A DNA stretch of 20,580 bases, from NCBI GenBank assembly GCA_002482865.1, contig DLGU01000074.1, forward strand, positions 67,631 to 88,210, given 5' to 3'. A program made the position numbers and the translations under genes. This DNA comes from Porphyrobacter sp. UBA7686 (GTDB taxonomy: Bacteria > Pseudomonadota > Alphaproteobacteria > Sphingomonadales > Sphingomonadaceae). Below are positions 6,397 to 14,455 of the stretch, in pieces; position 1 is the stretch's first letter, and every line of letters begins with the position of its first letter. The notes under the pieces were generated by a model. It ran no database searches. It saw only the letters and a list, made by a program, of their open reading frames with translations, and was not told where the DNA came from.

Positions 6397-6642
6397 ATGC
6401 AAAGCCAGAACCCGATCATCGCCGACCTCGTCAAACTCGCCAACAGCGCCGCCGGAACCATGGCGGGCATGAGCCGCGAGGCCCGCGAAAGCGCGCGCGA
6501 GCGCCTGCGTGAGGCTTTCGGCGGGATCGATTTCGTGAGCCGCGAGGAATTCGAAACGGTCAAGGCGATGGCCCAGAAGGCTCGCGAACAGGCCGATGCG
6601 CTCGAAGCACGGCTGGCGGCGCTGGAAGCCAACTCCAAGTAA
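6397..6642 (+). CDS. ubiK: UbiK/BMFP (YqiC-like) family accessory factor
   Basis: The 81-residue product matches the BMFP family: an amphipathic N-terminal part (residues 1-45, with NPIIADLVKLANSAAGTMAGM), the block REAFGGIDFVSREEFETVK, and a C-terminal coiled coil (about 52-79, AREQADALEARLAALE). In Escherichia coli UbiK binds lipids and supports the aerobic ubiquinone biosynthesis complex; the Brucella relative is a membrane-fusogenic protein. The ATG at 6397 starts the conserved part; 18 in-frame codons upstream do not belong to the family and lie in repeat-derived DNA. The gene symbol rests on family resemblance, not proven function. Confidence 0.85.
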   Translation: MQSQNPIIADLVKLANSAAGTMAGMSREARESARERLREAFGGIDFVSREEFETVKAMAQKAREQADALEARLAALEANSK

Positions 6643-6652
6643 CAGCCCCTTC

Positions 6653-6678
6653 CGTCGCCCCTGCGAAGGCAGGGGTCC
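6653..6678. repeat. Palindromic repeat, left copy flanking the GIY-YIG gene
   Basis: The 26-base unit contains CCCCTGCGAAGGCAGGGG, a GC-rich hairpin, with flanking CGTCG and TCC. Its reverse complement recurs at 7032-7057 with two mismatches. It lies 10 bases after the ubiK stop and could also act as its terminator structure. Confidence 0.75.
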
Positions 6679-6721
6679 ATTCACGCTGGCGAACATCCGC
6701 TAAGGGTCGTATCACGGTGCG

Positions 6722-7009
6722 ATGGGTGGCTGGGTCTATATCATGACGAACGCACCGCATGGGACGCTCTATATCGGCGTCACGGCGGATCTGGCTGCCC
6801 GGGTCTTCGCGCATAGGGAGGGCCATGGCTCGACCTTTTGCCGCAAATACGGCTTAACGCGGCTGGTTTACGCCGAGCGCCATGAGTCGATCACCGATGC
6901 CATCGCTCGCGAGAAAGCCATGAAAAAGTGGAAGCGTGAGTGGAAACTCAAGCTGATCCGCAAGGACAATCCGCACTGGCTCGATCTGTTTGAGGCGATC
7001 AATGCTTAG
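6722..7009 (+). CDS. GIY-YIG domain nuclease, single-domain, repeat-flanked
   Basis: The 95-residue product is one GIY-YIG catalytic module: VYIMTN (5-10) and LYIGVT (17-22) form the paired strands, and Arg27, His31 and Glu64 fit the usual catalytic Arg, His and metal-binding Glu. A basic tail (KKWKREWKLKLIR, 68-80) should bind DNA. This is the class with the ending NPHWLDLF, often present in several copies in alphaproteobacterial genomes. The gene sits between inverted copies of a palindromic repeat (6653-6678 and 7032-7057), an arrangement suggesting a mobile cassette. The cellular role is unknown; homing-like spread of the repeat unit is inference. Confidence 0.9.
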   Translation: MGGWVYIMTNAPHGTLYIGVTADLAARVFAHREGHGSTFCRKYGLTRLVYAERHESITDAIAREKAMKKWKREWKLKLIRKDNPHWLDLFEAINA

Positions 7010-7031
7010 TCGGTGTCATCGAGCCCTGATG

Positions 7032-7057
7032 GGCCCCTGCCTGCGCAGGGGCGACGG
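7032..7057. repeat. Palindromic repeat, right copy, abutting recO
   Basis: The unit with CCCCTGCCTGCGCAGGGG and trailing CGACG is the reverse complement of the 6653-6678 unit at 24 of 26 positions. It ends nine bases before the recO TTG start, in the space where a Shine-Dalgarno would be expected; AGGGG inside the repeat is the only purine-rich run nearby. Confidence 0.75.
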
Positions 7058-7066
7058 TCTTAAACC

Positions 7067-7666
7067 TTGAACCTGCGCGCCCCTGCCATTCTGCTCGCCT
7101 CGCGTCATCAGGGCGAGACCGGGGCGATTGCGCGGCTGCTGACGGCTGAGCATGGCCTGATCACCGCCTATGTCGCTGGCGGGCGTGGGCGGCAGATGCG
7201 CGCGGTGATGGTGCCGGGCAATCGGGTCGCGGTCGAACTCACCACCCGTTCGGCCAACCAACTGCCCTTCGCGCGGTTGGAGCTGGAACACTCCCGCGCC
7301 GCCTTGATGACCGAGCCGCTGCCAGCCGCCGCGATCCAGTGGGTCTGCGGCCTTTCGGCGACCGCCTTGCCCGAACGTCAGGCCTATCCCGACCTCTATG
7401 AAGCGCTCGACGCGCTGCTGGGCGCGATTGCCGTGGCCCCTTCGGCGCGCGGGTGGGTGAGCGGGCTGATCGCTTACGAAACGATGCTGCTGCGCGAACT
7501 CGGCTACGGCGGCGGCGCACTGCCCGATGCGCCCGATTGGCCAGCGCAGCACGCTTTATTGGGGATACTCGAGCGCCAACTCTCGCACTACCTGCTTGCA
7601 GGCCACAAGGGCGATGTTATGGGCGCGCGCAGGCTGCTGACCGAGCGGTTGGCGCGCATGGGGTGA
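7067..7666 (+). CDS. recO: DNA repair protein RecO
   Basis: The 199-residue product fits RecO: an N-terminal OB-fold (about 1-80, starting APAILLASRHQGETGAIARLLTAEHGLITAYVAGGRG) and the helical C-terminal domain (ELGYGGGALPD). RecO loads RecA on SSB-coated DNA and anneals strands in the RecFOR pathway. It is somewhat shorter than many RecO proteins (about 230-250 residues); the zinc-finger-like Cys set of some relatives is absent. The start is TTG at 7067 because an in-frame TAA precedes it at 7061 and homologous sequence starts at once. The palindromic repeat reaches to within nine bases of the start, an odd translation start. leuB follows after 11 bases. Confidence 0.88.
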   Translation: MNLRAPAILLASRHQGETGAIARLLTAEHGLITAYVAGGRGRQMRAVMVPGNRVAVELTTRSANQLPFARLELEHSRAALMTEPLPAAAIQWVCGLSATALPERQAYPDLYEALDALLGAIAVAPSARGWVSGLIAYETMLLRELGYGGGALPDAPDWPAQHALLGILERQLSHYLLAGHKGDVMGARRLLTERLARMG

Positions 7667-7677
7667 GAGACGTTACC

Positions 7678-8736
7678 ATGAAAATCGCAGTCCTGCCCGG
7701 CGACGGGATTGGCCCCGAGGTTACGGCAGAGGCCGTGGCGGTGCTTGAAACGCTCGGCTTGCCGGGTTTGACGCTGTTCACCGGCGATGTGGGCGGCGCG
7801 GCCTATCATCGCCACGGGCACCCCTTGCCCGAAGAGACGCTGGTGATGGTGCGCGCGGCGGATGCGATCCTGTTCGGCGCGGTGGGCGATCCCTCCTGCG
7901 ACGCGTTGGAGCGCCACTTGCGCCCGGAGCAGGCGATTCTTGGCCTGCGCAAACATCTCGGCCTGTTCGCCAACCTGCGCCCGGCGCGGGTGTTTGCGGG
8001 GCTGGAGCACCTTTCACCCTTGCGCGCCGATATCGCGGGCGGGCTCGACATGCTGATCGTGCGCGAGTTGACGGGTGACGTCTATTTCGGTGCCAAGGGC
8101 CAGCGCACCAATGATGCAGGCGAGCGTGAGGGCTGGGACGCCATGTCCTATGCCGACAGCGAAGTGCGCCGCATCGCCCATGTCGCCTTCCGTGCAGCGG
8201 CAAGTTCGGGCCTGCCGCTGACCAGCGTCGACAAGGCCAATGTGCTCGAAACCAGCCAATTGTGGCGCGATGTGGTGGTGAAAGTGGCGGGGGAATATCC
8301 CGGCGTGACGCTCGACCACATGTATGTCGATAATGCCGCGATGCAGGTGGTGAGCCATCCGGAACGCTTCGGCGTCGTGCTGACGGGCAATCTGTTCGGC
8401 GATATTCTGAGCGATCTGGCAAGCGCGGCGGTCGGCTCGATCGGCCTGCTGCCGAGCGCCTCATTGGGCGAGCGCGAGACCGATCACGGCACTTTCGGCC
8501 TTTATGAACCGATCCACGGCAGCGCGCCCGATATTGCCGGGCAGGGCAAGGCCAATCCGATGGCGACGATCCTGTCGGCAGCGATGATGCTGCGCCATTC
8601 CTTCGGGCTTGAGGCGGAGGCTGTGCGGATCGAGACCGCCGTGGCCGCAACGCTGGCGGACGGCATCCTCGGCGGCGATCTGGGTGGCAGCCATGGCACA
8701 GCGGCGATCGGCGCGGCGGTGCGGGAGCGGCTCTAG
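7678..8736 (+). CDS. leuB: 3-isopropylmalate dehydrogenase
   Basis: The 352-residue product is a complete LeuB: the N-terminal GDGIGPEV (8-15), substrate-binding Arg residues in [15 protein letters not shown], the [10 protein letters not shown] block, [10 protein letters not shown] with the catalytic Lys, the metal-binding Asp residues in MYVDNAAMQ and GDILSDLAS, and the NAD-binding [12 protein letters not shown]. The enzyme oxidises and decarboxylates 3-isopropylmalate in leucine synthesis. The ATG at 7678 follows recO by 11 bases, so the longer in-frame extension inside recO is rejected. LeuB and the ilvE aminotransferase act in the same pathway but are 5 kb apart on opposite strands. Confidence 0.95.
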   Translation: MKIAVLPGDGIGPEVTAEAVAVLETLGLPGLTLFTGDVGGAAYHRHGHPLPEETLVMVRAADAILFGAVGDPSCDALERHLRPEQAILGLRKHLGLFANLRPARVFAGLEHLSPLRADIAGGLDMLIVRELTGDVYFGAKGQRTNDAGEREGWDAMSYADSEVRRIAHVAFRAAASSGLPLTSVDKANVLETSQLWRDVVVKVAGEYPGVTLDHMYVDNAAMQVVSHPERFGVVLTGNLFGDILSDLASAAVGSIGLLPSASLGERETDHGTFGLYEPIHGSAPDIAGQGKANPMATILSAAMMLRHSFGLEAEAVRIETAVAATLADGILGGDLGGSHGTAAIGAAVRERL

Positions 8737-8863
8737 CGCCCCCGGCGAGCTTGCGAGTCATGGTTTATAAAGAACTATCGTGCATGAGGGGGCGATGGAA
8801 TATGGGACCCTTCCGAGCACCGCCAGCATCCGAGCAACGCCGCGGCGCGCGGTGGGAGAAGCC

Positions 8864-9958
8864 ATGACGCTCGACCTCGCGATCATCCTGCCGACGCTTA
8901 ACGAGCGCGGCAATCTCGGCCCGCTGGTCGAACGGATCGACCGCGCGATCGGGACGGCGGCGGTGTGGGAAGTGATCATCGTCGATGATGACAGCCGCGA
9001 CGGCACGGCGGATGAAGCGCGCGCGCTGGCGCTGACCGATCCCCGCGTGCGGGTGATCCAGCGCATCGGGCGGCGGGGCCTTGCCAGTGCCGCCATCGAA
9101 GGCTTCTGCGCCACCGCCGCGCCGTATGTGGCGGTGATGGACGCCGACCACCAGCATGATCCGGCGCTCCTGCCGGGGATGCTCACCGCGCTCAAATCGG
9201 GTGAGGCCGAAATCTGCGTCGCCAGCCGCTTTGCCGAGGGCGCCAGCACTGCCGAGTGGGCTGCGCCTGAGCGTGAGAAGCTGTCGACCTACGCCAATGC
9301 GCTCGCCCGCAAGATCACCGGCGTGGAGCTGAGCGATCCGATGAGCGGATATTTCATGCTCCCGGCCGCCACCGCGCGCACTTTGGTGCCGCGCTTGTCA
9401 GGCATCGGGTTCAAGATTCTGCTCGACTTGCTCGCGACCGCCGATGCGCCGATGACCGTCAAGGAATTCCCCCTCAATTTCGCGGCCCGCCGCGAAGGAG
9501 AAAGCAAACTGGACCGCGCCATTTTGTTCGATTTCCTCGCCGGCTTGTATGACAAGACGCTCGGCAAGGTGATCCCGACCCGCTTTGCCTTGTTCGGCAC
9601 CGTTGGCGCGTTCGGCGTGCTGGTGCACTTCGTGGTGCTGAGCGTGTTGCTCTTCGCCCTGGGTGAGCGCTTCGCGATTGCGCAGACCGCAGCGGTGCTG
9701 GTGGCGATGAGCTTCAACTTCTGGCTCAACAACTGGCTGACCTACCGCGACAAGCGGCTGGTGGGCGCAGTGGCGCTGCTACGCGGCTGGCTGGGTTTCA
9801 TCGCAACCTGCGCGATCGGAGCCTTCGCCAACGTGGCGATTGCAACCTTCATGGAAGGCAGCGGCATCCACTGGGTGCTGGCGGCGCTGGCGGGGATTGT
9901 GGTCGGGTCAGTGTGGAACTACGCCCTGTCCAGTCGGTTTGTATGGGGTAGGTTTTAG
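8864..9958 (+). CDS. DPM1-like polyprenyl-phosphate glycosyltransferase fused to GtrA domain
   Basis: The 364-residue product has a GT2 domain (about 1-220) with AIILPTLNERGNL (6-18), IIVDDDSRDGT (38-48) and the metal-binding DADHQHDP (93-100), followed by a GtrA-like membrane domain with about four helices (about 230-364). The DPM1 type transfers mannose or glucose from the nucleotide sugar to polyprenyl phosphate; GtrA domains are thought to help move or place the lipid-linked sugar. The ATG at 8864 has a good GGGAGAA ribosome binding site, so the 28-codon in-frame extension is left out. It converges on a PMT-family transferase at 10104-11438, a plausible user of its product. Confidence 0.9.
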   Translation: MTLDLAIILPTLNERGNLGPLVERIDRAIGTAAVWEVIIVDDDSRDGTADEARALALTDPRVRVIQRIGRRGLASAAIEGFCATAAPYVAVMDADHQHDPALLPGMLTALKSGEAEICVASRFAEGASTAEWAAPEREKLSTYANALARKITGVELSDPMSGYFMLPAATARTLVPRLSGIGFKILLDLLATADAPMTVKEFPLNFAARREGESKLDRAILFDFLAGLYDKTLGKVIPTRFALFGTVGAFGVLVHFVVLSVLLFALGERFAIAQTAAVLVAMSFNFWLNNWLTYRDKRLVGAVALLRGWLGFIATCAIGAFANVAIATFMEGSGIHWVLAALAGIVVGSVWNYALSSRFVWGRF

Positions 9959-9960
9959 GT

Positions 9961-10102
9961 CAGGTGCCTCCCCGCTACGCAGGAATGGGGAGGGAGACCG
10001 CCCGCGCAGCGGGTGGTGGAGGGGGTGGCGCGATCCGACCCCTCCGTCAGCCGCCTGCGGCGTCTGACACCTCCCCACCGCTACGCGGCAGGGAGGGACT
10101 TT
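9961..10102. repeat. GC-rich dispersed repeat with nested hairpins
   Basis: Between two converging genes lies a 140-base element. Its ends are inverted (CTCCCCGCTACGCAGG... against ...CCGCTACGCGGCAGGGAGG). Internal hairpins include GTCAGCCGC-CTGC-GGCGTCTGAC and GGAGGGG paired with CCCCTCC. The phrase order (CCTCCCC, GGTGGTGGAGGGGG, CCCCTCCGTCAG, CACCTCCCC) is typical of sphingomonad intergenic repeats. It probably ends transcription from both sides. Confidence 0.65.
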
Positions 10103-10103
10103 A

Positions 10104-11438
10104 TCACCGCCACCCGTTCAGCCACATCCACGTGACATAACTGTCCGCGCGCGTCAGTGGCAGTGCAGCGATGATCGGGAAGAACCACGCGAACACCGCC
10201 GCCGATGCCGCCGGAATGCTCCATGCGAGCCACTGGCCTCTGGGTAAGCGACGCAGGTCGCTGCACGTCAGAGCCAGCGCCGCGAGCAGGAAGAAGCTCG
10301 GCACAAAATAGTGGTAATAGAACTGCACCGGCTTGGGCGCGACGATCCAGAAGCCGAGGCTGACTCCGTAGCCGATGACTGCGCCCAGCCGCGCCCAATC
10401 GCGCACCCACACCCCGCGGCCGAGACACCACACCAGCGCGGGCAGCCCCAGCCACATCGTCAGCGGATTGCCGATCAGCAGCACACCGCGCTGCGCGCCG
10501 TCGATCGGCTCGTAGAGATACCAGATTCCGCGAAGGTTCAGCACCCATTGCGGCCAGTTGCTCATGTAACGGTGCGGGGTCATCAGCTGACTTTGCAGCG
10601 CGAAGATGTCGTGGTGGAAGCCGATCAAGCCCTTCTCGGCCAGCGGCGAGGGGTGGAGATTTTCGACCAGCCAATAACCCGGCAGGAAGGTCGCCGCGTA
10701 CACCAGTAGCGGCACGATCCCGAGCCACACAAAGGCCTCGACCAGCGTCACCCCCGGCACAGGCGCGCCCCGGCGGCTGAGGAGCAGACGTCGGCGTCCG
10801 GCGAGCGCGCGGGCGATGAAGAACGTCAGCCCCGGCACCATGGCGAGGGGGATCGCGTTCCACTTGGCCCCGAGGGCGCAGCCAATGGCGATCCCGGTCA
10901 GCGCCAGTCTGCGCCGCCCGGTCTCTGGCTGCGCGCAGGCACCGGCGAACTGCCACGCCGCCACGCACAGCCCCGCGACCATCACCATGTCGAGCATCGC
11001 GATGCGAGCGTGGATGAACAGGTGGAAGCCCGTTGCCAGCAGCACCGCGAAGGCCAGCGTCGCAAAGCGGTCTGCGCTGGCGTGCCACAGCGCCCGCACC
11101 GCCGCAAAATAGGCCAGCACCCCGCACAGCCACGGCACGATCCGCCAGCCCAGCGGATTGTCCCCGAACACGCCCATGCCGAGCGCAATCAGAAGCTTGG
11201 CGAGTAGCGGATGCTCACGATTGAGGTAGGCGCCCTCGCCTTCGGTAAACAGCGCCAGGATCTCGCGCGCGGCAGGGAGGTAGTGGACCTCGTCGAAATA
11301 GGGGATCGAAGGGATCGCCAGCCGCCACCCGGTCAGTACAGCGAACAGCCCGGTCAGCGCCGCAACCCAAGCCAGCGGATCACGCGGGCGCAGGGGCGGG
11401 TGAGCGGCGGGAGAGGGGGACGCTTGCGCCTCGGCCAT
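10104..11438 (-). CDS. PMT-family (GT39-like) dolichyl/polyprenyl-phosphate mannosyltransferase homologue
   Basis: The 444-residue product has about 10 hydrophobic helices and the hallmarks of protein O-mannosyltransferases. The first periplasmic loop has PYFDEVHYLPAAREI (46-60, Asp49-Glu50, the expected catalytic acidic pair) followed by NREHPLLAKLLIALG (73-87). ARIAMLDMVM comes later, and a block HHDIFALQSQ...HRYMSNWPQWVLNL is also typical of the family. The enzyme would use a polyprenyl-linked mannose to glycosylate proteins or glycans at the outer face of the inner membrane. Its neighbour on the other strand makes such a donor type. The acceptor is unknown. An ArnT-like lipid A modification is less likely given the PMT motifs. 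Confidence 0.87.
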   Translation of the reverse strand: MAEAQASPSPAAHPPLRPRDPLAWVAALTGLFAVLTGWRLAIPSIPYFDEVHYLPAAREILALFTEGEGAYLNREHPLLAKLLIALGMGVFGDNPLGWRIVPWLCGVLAYFAAVRALWHASADRFATLAFAVLLATGFHLFIHARIAMLDMVMVAGLCVAAWQFAGACAQPETGRRRLALTGIAIGCALGAKWNAIPLAMVPGLTFFIARALAGRRRLLLSRRGAPVPGVTLVEAFVWLGIVPLLVYAATFLPGYWLVENLHPSPLAEKGLIGFHHDIFALQSQLMTPHRYMSNWPQWVLNLRGIWYLYEPIDGAQRGVLLIGNPLTMWLGLPALVWCLGRGVWVRDWARLGAVIGYGVSLGFWIVAPKPVQFYYHYFVPSFFLLAALALTCSDLRRLPRGQWLAWSIPAASAAVFAWFFPIIAALPLTRADSYVTWMWLNGWR

Positions 11439-11480
11439 GGCGCGCGATTAGGGAGCGGCTAGGCCGAGAGCAAGGGGGGA

Positions 11481-11888
11481 TTAGGCAGACCGGGCTTTGG
11501 ATTGCCCCTCCAGCCAGAACAACCGCGAACACATCGCCAGCAATCCGATGCTGGCCGTCGCCAGAATGAACACCGTCCATAGGATCAGGTTCATCCCCTG
11601 CGCCTTGGCGCGCGGGAGAATCAGGAAATAGGCGATGCTGAGCGAGAACAGCAGATCCCACCATACCTGCACGCCCCACAGGTTGCTCGTATGATTGAGC
11701 ACCACCGGGAACACGCCTTCGGTGGCGATGGTGACGGCGCTGAACGCCGCAAAGCCTGCGGAGAGTGCGCCCGCCAGCAGCGCATTGCCCGGCGCCTCGG
11801 GGCGCAGAAACATGCTCAGCACTCCGGCCACGGTAAACACCAGCCCGCCCCCGGCGAGCGCAAGAAAGGGGGTGAGTTCGGTGGGCAT
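11481..11888 (-). CDS. Four-helix membrane protein divergent from TetR regulator
   Basis: The 135-residue product has four hydrophobic segments (about 8-27, 35-55, 73-92, 100-122) with a conserved-looking loop NHTSNLWGVQVWWDLLFSLS. I do not recognise a named family; the build resembles small DUF membrane proteins found beside TetR regulators. It is transcribed away from the tetR gene, and the 75 bases between the two starts carry the inverted repeats listed next, so it is the likely target of that regulator. The start follows GGAGGAT on the minus strand at good spacing. Confidence 0.8.
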   Translation of the reverse strand: MPTELTPFLALAGGGLVFTVAGVLSMFLRPEAPGNALLAGALSAGFAAFSAVTIATEGVFPVVLNHTSNLWGVQVWWDLLFSLSIAYFLILPRAKAQGMNLILWTVFILATASIGLLAMCSRLFWLEGQSKARSA

Positions 11889-11908
11889 AAGCGCGATCCT
11901 CCAGGTAT

Positions 11909-11959
11909 GTAGCGACTGCTACGTTCGCTTGTAGCAAGCCCCTCCCGCCGCTACAAGCG
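11909..11959. promoter_or_regulatory. Paired inverted repeats, probable TetR operator
   Basis: GTAGC-GACT-GCTAC (11909-11922) is a perfect 14-base palindrome. CGCTTGTAGC (11926-11935) is the exact reverse complement of GCTACAAGCG (11950-11959). The core GTAGC/GCTAC therefore occurs four times in 51 bases between the divergent starts at 11888 and 11964. The position fits repression of both genes by the TetR protein. Confidence 0.65.
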
Positions 11960-11963
11960 CCTC

Positions 11964-12524
11964 ATGGCCGATGCTCCAAAAAAGCCCCCGATGACCAAGG
12001 ACAGCCTGCTGCCGTTACTGACCGCGCATGTGCTGTCGCATGGGCTGGGCGGGGCGAGCCTACGGCCGCTGGCCAAAGCGGCGGGCACGTCGGACCGGAT
12101 GCTGATCTACCATTTCGGCACCAAGGAAGCGCTGATCGTCGATCTGCTCGGCTATATCGCCAAGGTCTATGCCGCCGCGCTCGACGCCGCGATGGGGAGC
12201 GAGCGTGCCGCGACCCGCGCCGATGTGGTTGCCAGCATTCTCGCCCACGGCGATGCGCCTGCGATGCAGCCTTTCATGCGGCTGTGGTGGGAGATTGTTG
12301 CAGGCGCCGCCCGCGATCTGCCCGGATACCAGCTGGCAGCACAAGCGATGATGGGCGAGCTGCTCGGCTGGCTCGAAGGGCAGATGCCCGCAGGCGATCC
12401 CGATCCCCAAGGGGGCGCGCGTTATTTGATGACCGTGATCGAGGGGACAGCGATGCTCACCGCTGTCGGCCACGGCGATACCGCGCAGCAAGGCCTGCTT
12501 GCGGGCGGGCTTTTGCCGTCCTAG
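11964..12524 (+). CDS. TetR/AcrR family transcriptional regulator
   Basis: The 186-residue product has the TetR N-terminal HTH (about 14-60): GLGGASLRPLAKAAGTSDRMLIYHFGTKEALI, with the family's YHFGTKE recognition-helix end (49-55). The C-terminal ligand-binding half (about 75-186) is Ala-rich and not assignable to a ligand. It is divergent from the four-helix membrane protein with inverted repeats between them. metZ follows 11 bases after its stop, so metZ may be co-transcribed and the regulator could also affect methionine synthesis. Confidence 0.9.
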   Translation: MADAPKKPPMTKDSLLPLLTAHVLSHGLGGASLRPLAKAAGTSDRMLIYHFGTKEALIVDLLGYIAKVYAAALDAAMGSERAATRADVVASILAHGDAPAMQPFMRLWWEIVAGAARDLPGYQLAAQAMMGELLGWLEGQMPAGDPDPQGGARYLMTVIEGTAMLTAVGHGDTAQQGLLAGGLLPS

Positions 12525-12535
12525 AGGCCCAATCC

Positions 12536-13753
12536 ATGAAGAAGACCACCGGCATGGACCGCGCCGCCACGGCAAACTGGCGCCCCGCAACCCGCGCGCT
12601 GCGCGGCGGCACCTGGCGCTCCGAACATGGGGAGACCAGCGAAGCGCTGTTCCTCACTTCGGGCTATACCTATGACGACGCCCAGACCGTCGCCGACCGG
12701 TTCGCGGGCACGGCACAGGGCATGACCTATTCGCGCCTCCAGAACCCGACCGTGGCGATGCTGGAAGAACGCATTGCGCTGATGGAGGGGGCCGAGGCCT
12801 GCCGCACACAGGCGACCGGGATGGCGGCGATGACCGCAGCCTTGCTGTGTCAGCTGGCGACGGGCGATCACGTAGTCGCCGCGCGCGCCGCCTTCGGAAG
12901 CTGCCGCTGGCTGTGCGACCAATTGCTCCCGAAGTTCGGGATCGAGGTCAGCATCATCGACAGCGCCGACAACGCCGCGTGGGAGGCCGCGATCCGGCCC
13001 AACACCAAGGTGTTCTTCTTCGAGACCCCGGCCAACCCGACGCTCGACATCGTCGATCTGGCCTACGTCTGCGGGCTTGCCCGCGCTCACGGGATCACCA
13101 CCGTGGTCGACAACGCCTTCGCCTCTCCGGTGTTGCAGCGCCCGATGGAGTTCGGCGCGGATGTGGTCGCCTATTCCGCCACCAAGCTGATGGACGGGCA
13201 AGGCCGCGTGCTGGCGGGCGCGATCTGTTCAAGCAAGCAGTGGATCGACGAGGTGCTGATGCCGTTTCAGCGCAACACCGGGCCGACCCTCAGCGCCTTC
13301 AATGCCTGGGTCGTGCTCAAGGGTCTGGAGACGCTCCCCCTGCGCGCCTTCAAGCAATCCGAACAGGCCGTGGCGCTGGGCGAATTCCTCGAACCGCGCG
13401 TTACCAAGGCGGGCGGGCACCTGCTCCACCCCGGCCTGCCGAGCCACCCGCAGCACAATTTGGCGATGGCCCAGATGGACGCGACCGGCCCGATCTTCGC
13501 ACTGGATGTCGGCACCCGCGCGCGGGCGTTCGCGGTGCTCGATGCGCTGAAGCTGGTCGATATCTCGAACAATATCGGCGATGCCCGCAGCCTGATGTGC
13601 CACCCGGCCTCCAGCACCCACGCCAACATGGGCGACGAAGCCCGCGCCGCGATGGGTGTGACTGAGGGCCTGCTGCGGATCAATGTCGGTCTGGAAGACA
13701 TCGCCGACCTCACCGAAGATATGGACCAAGCGCTCGCCGCGGCGGGCATTTAA
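12536..13753 (+). CDS. metZ: O-succinylhomoserine sulfhydrylase
   Basis: The 405-residue product is a full-length Cys/Met metabolism PLP enzyme: YSRLQNPTVAMLEERIALMEGAEA (65-88), FFETPANPTLDIVD (161-174), VVDNAFASPVLQRP (190-203) and the PLP lysine in YSATKLMDGQGRVLAG (Lys217). The DGQGRVL variant and the close match to the MetZ pattern favour O-succinylhomoserine sulfhydrylase over cystathionine gamma-synthase. The reaction joins sulfide to O-succinylhomoserine, giving homocysteine. The ATG at 12536 lies 11 bases after tetR; the longer in-frame extension within tetR is spurious. A DsbA-fold isomerase-like gene follows after 12 bases. Confidence 0.93.
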   Translation: MKKTTGMDRAATANWRPATRALRGGTWRSEHGETSEALFLTSGYTYDDAQTVADRFAGTAQGMTYSRLQNPTVAMLEERIALMEGAEACRTQATGMAAMTAALLCQLATGDHVVAARAAFGSCRWLCDQLLPKFGIEVSIIDSADNAAWEAAIRPNTKVFFFETPANPTLDIVDLAYVCGLARAHGITTVVDNAFASPVLQRPMEFGADVVAYSATKLMDGQGRVLAGAICSSKQWIDEVLMPFQRNTGPTLSAFNAWVVLKGLETLPLRAFKQSEQAVALGEFLEPRVTKAGGHLLHPGLPSHPQHNLAMAQMDATGPIFALDVGTRARAFAVLDALKLVDISNNIGDARSLMCHPASSTHANMGDEARAAMGVTEGLLRINVGLEDIADLTEDMDQALAAAGI

Positions 13754-13765
13754 GGATCATCCGAT

Positions 13766-14383
13766 ATGGCCAATCGCGTTGAACTCGTGTTCGATTTCGT
13801 CAGCCCCAACGCCTACCTCGTCTGGTGGCCGCTGCGCGAGCTCGTCAACCGTTACGAGGCCGAACTGGATGTCATTCCCGTCTTCCTCGGCGGGATGCAC
13901 AAGCTCACCGGCAATGCGCCGCCGATGATCCGCGATGCCGAGGTGAAGGGGAAAAACGAATACGCGATGCTGGAGATGAACCGCTTCATCACCAGGCACG
14001 GCCTCGGCAAGTATCGCCTCCATCCGCAATTCCCGTTCAATTCGATCACGCTTCAGCGGATGCTGTTCGCCGCCGATCAGGATGGGCGCGGGGTGCAGTT
14101 CGTGGAAAGCCTGCTCCGCCCGATCTGGGAAGACGGCCTCGACATTACCTCACCCGAAGCGATCGGCGCGGCGCTCACCGCGGCGGGCTTCGACGCCGCT
14201 GACTTGTTCGCCCGCGCGCAGACCGACGCGGTCAAGCAAGGCCTTGTCGCCAACACCGATGCGGTGGTCGCGCGCGGTGCCTTCGGTATCCCGACCATGT
14301 TTGTCGGACCGAAAGGAGAGGGCGAGATGTTCTTCGGCAAGGAACGCCTCGGCCAGATCGAGGAGTTGCTGGCGAAGGGGTAA
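13766..14383 (+). CDS. 2-hydroxychromene-2-carboxylate isomerase-like protein (DsbA/kappa-GST fold)
   Basis: The 205-residue product belongs to the DsbA-like thioredoxin superfamily branch of HCCA isomerases and kappa glutathione transferases. The N-terminal FDFVSPNAYLVWWPL (9-23) has Ser13 where DsbA proteins carry CxxC. A helical insertion follows (about 60-160), and the cis-Pro loop reads GAFGIPTMFVG (171-181). Members use glutathione in isomerisation or transferase reactions, best known in naphthalene breakdown. No aromatic-catabolism genes are nearby, so the substrate is open; it probably rides on the metZ transcript. Confidence 0.87.
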   Translation: MANRVELVFDFVSPNAYLVWWPLRELVNRYEAELDVIPVFLGGMHKLTGNAPPMIRDAEVKGKNEYAMLEMNRFITRHGLGKYRLHPQFPFNSITLQRMLFAADQDGRGVQFVESLLRPIWEDGLDITSPEAIGAALTAAGFDAADLFARAQTDAVKQGLVANTDAVVARGAFGIPTMFVGPKGEGEMFFGKERLGQIEELLAKG

Positions 14384-14455
14384 GTCGAGGGCTGAGGCAG
14401 CCTTCGGGTGCATGCGACGTCGGGGCTGATGGCCGGGATTGGGTGGATTGCGGAC

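Noticed and set aside
7778..8761. 327-codon minus-strand frame opposite leuB
   Set aside because: Extremely Arg/Pro-rich antisense translation; leuB is certain on the other strand.
12847..13665. 272-codon plus-strand frame within metZ
   Set aside because: Shifted frame of metZ; no motifs of its own.
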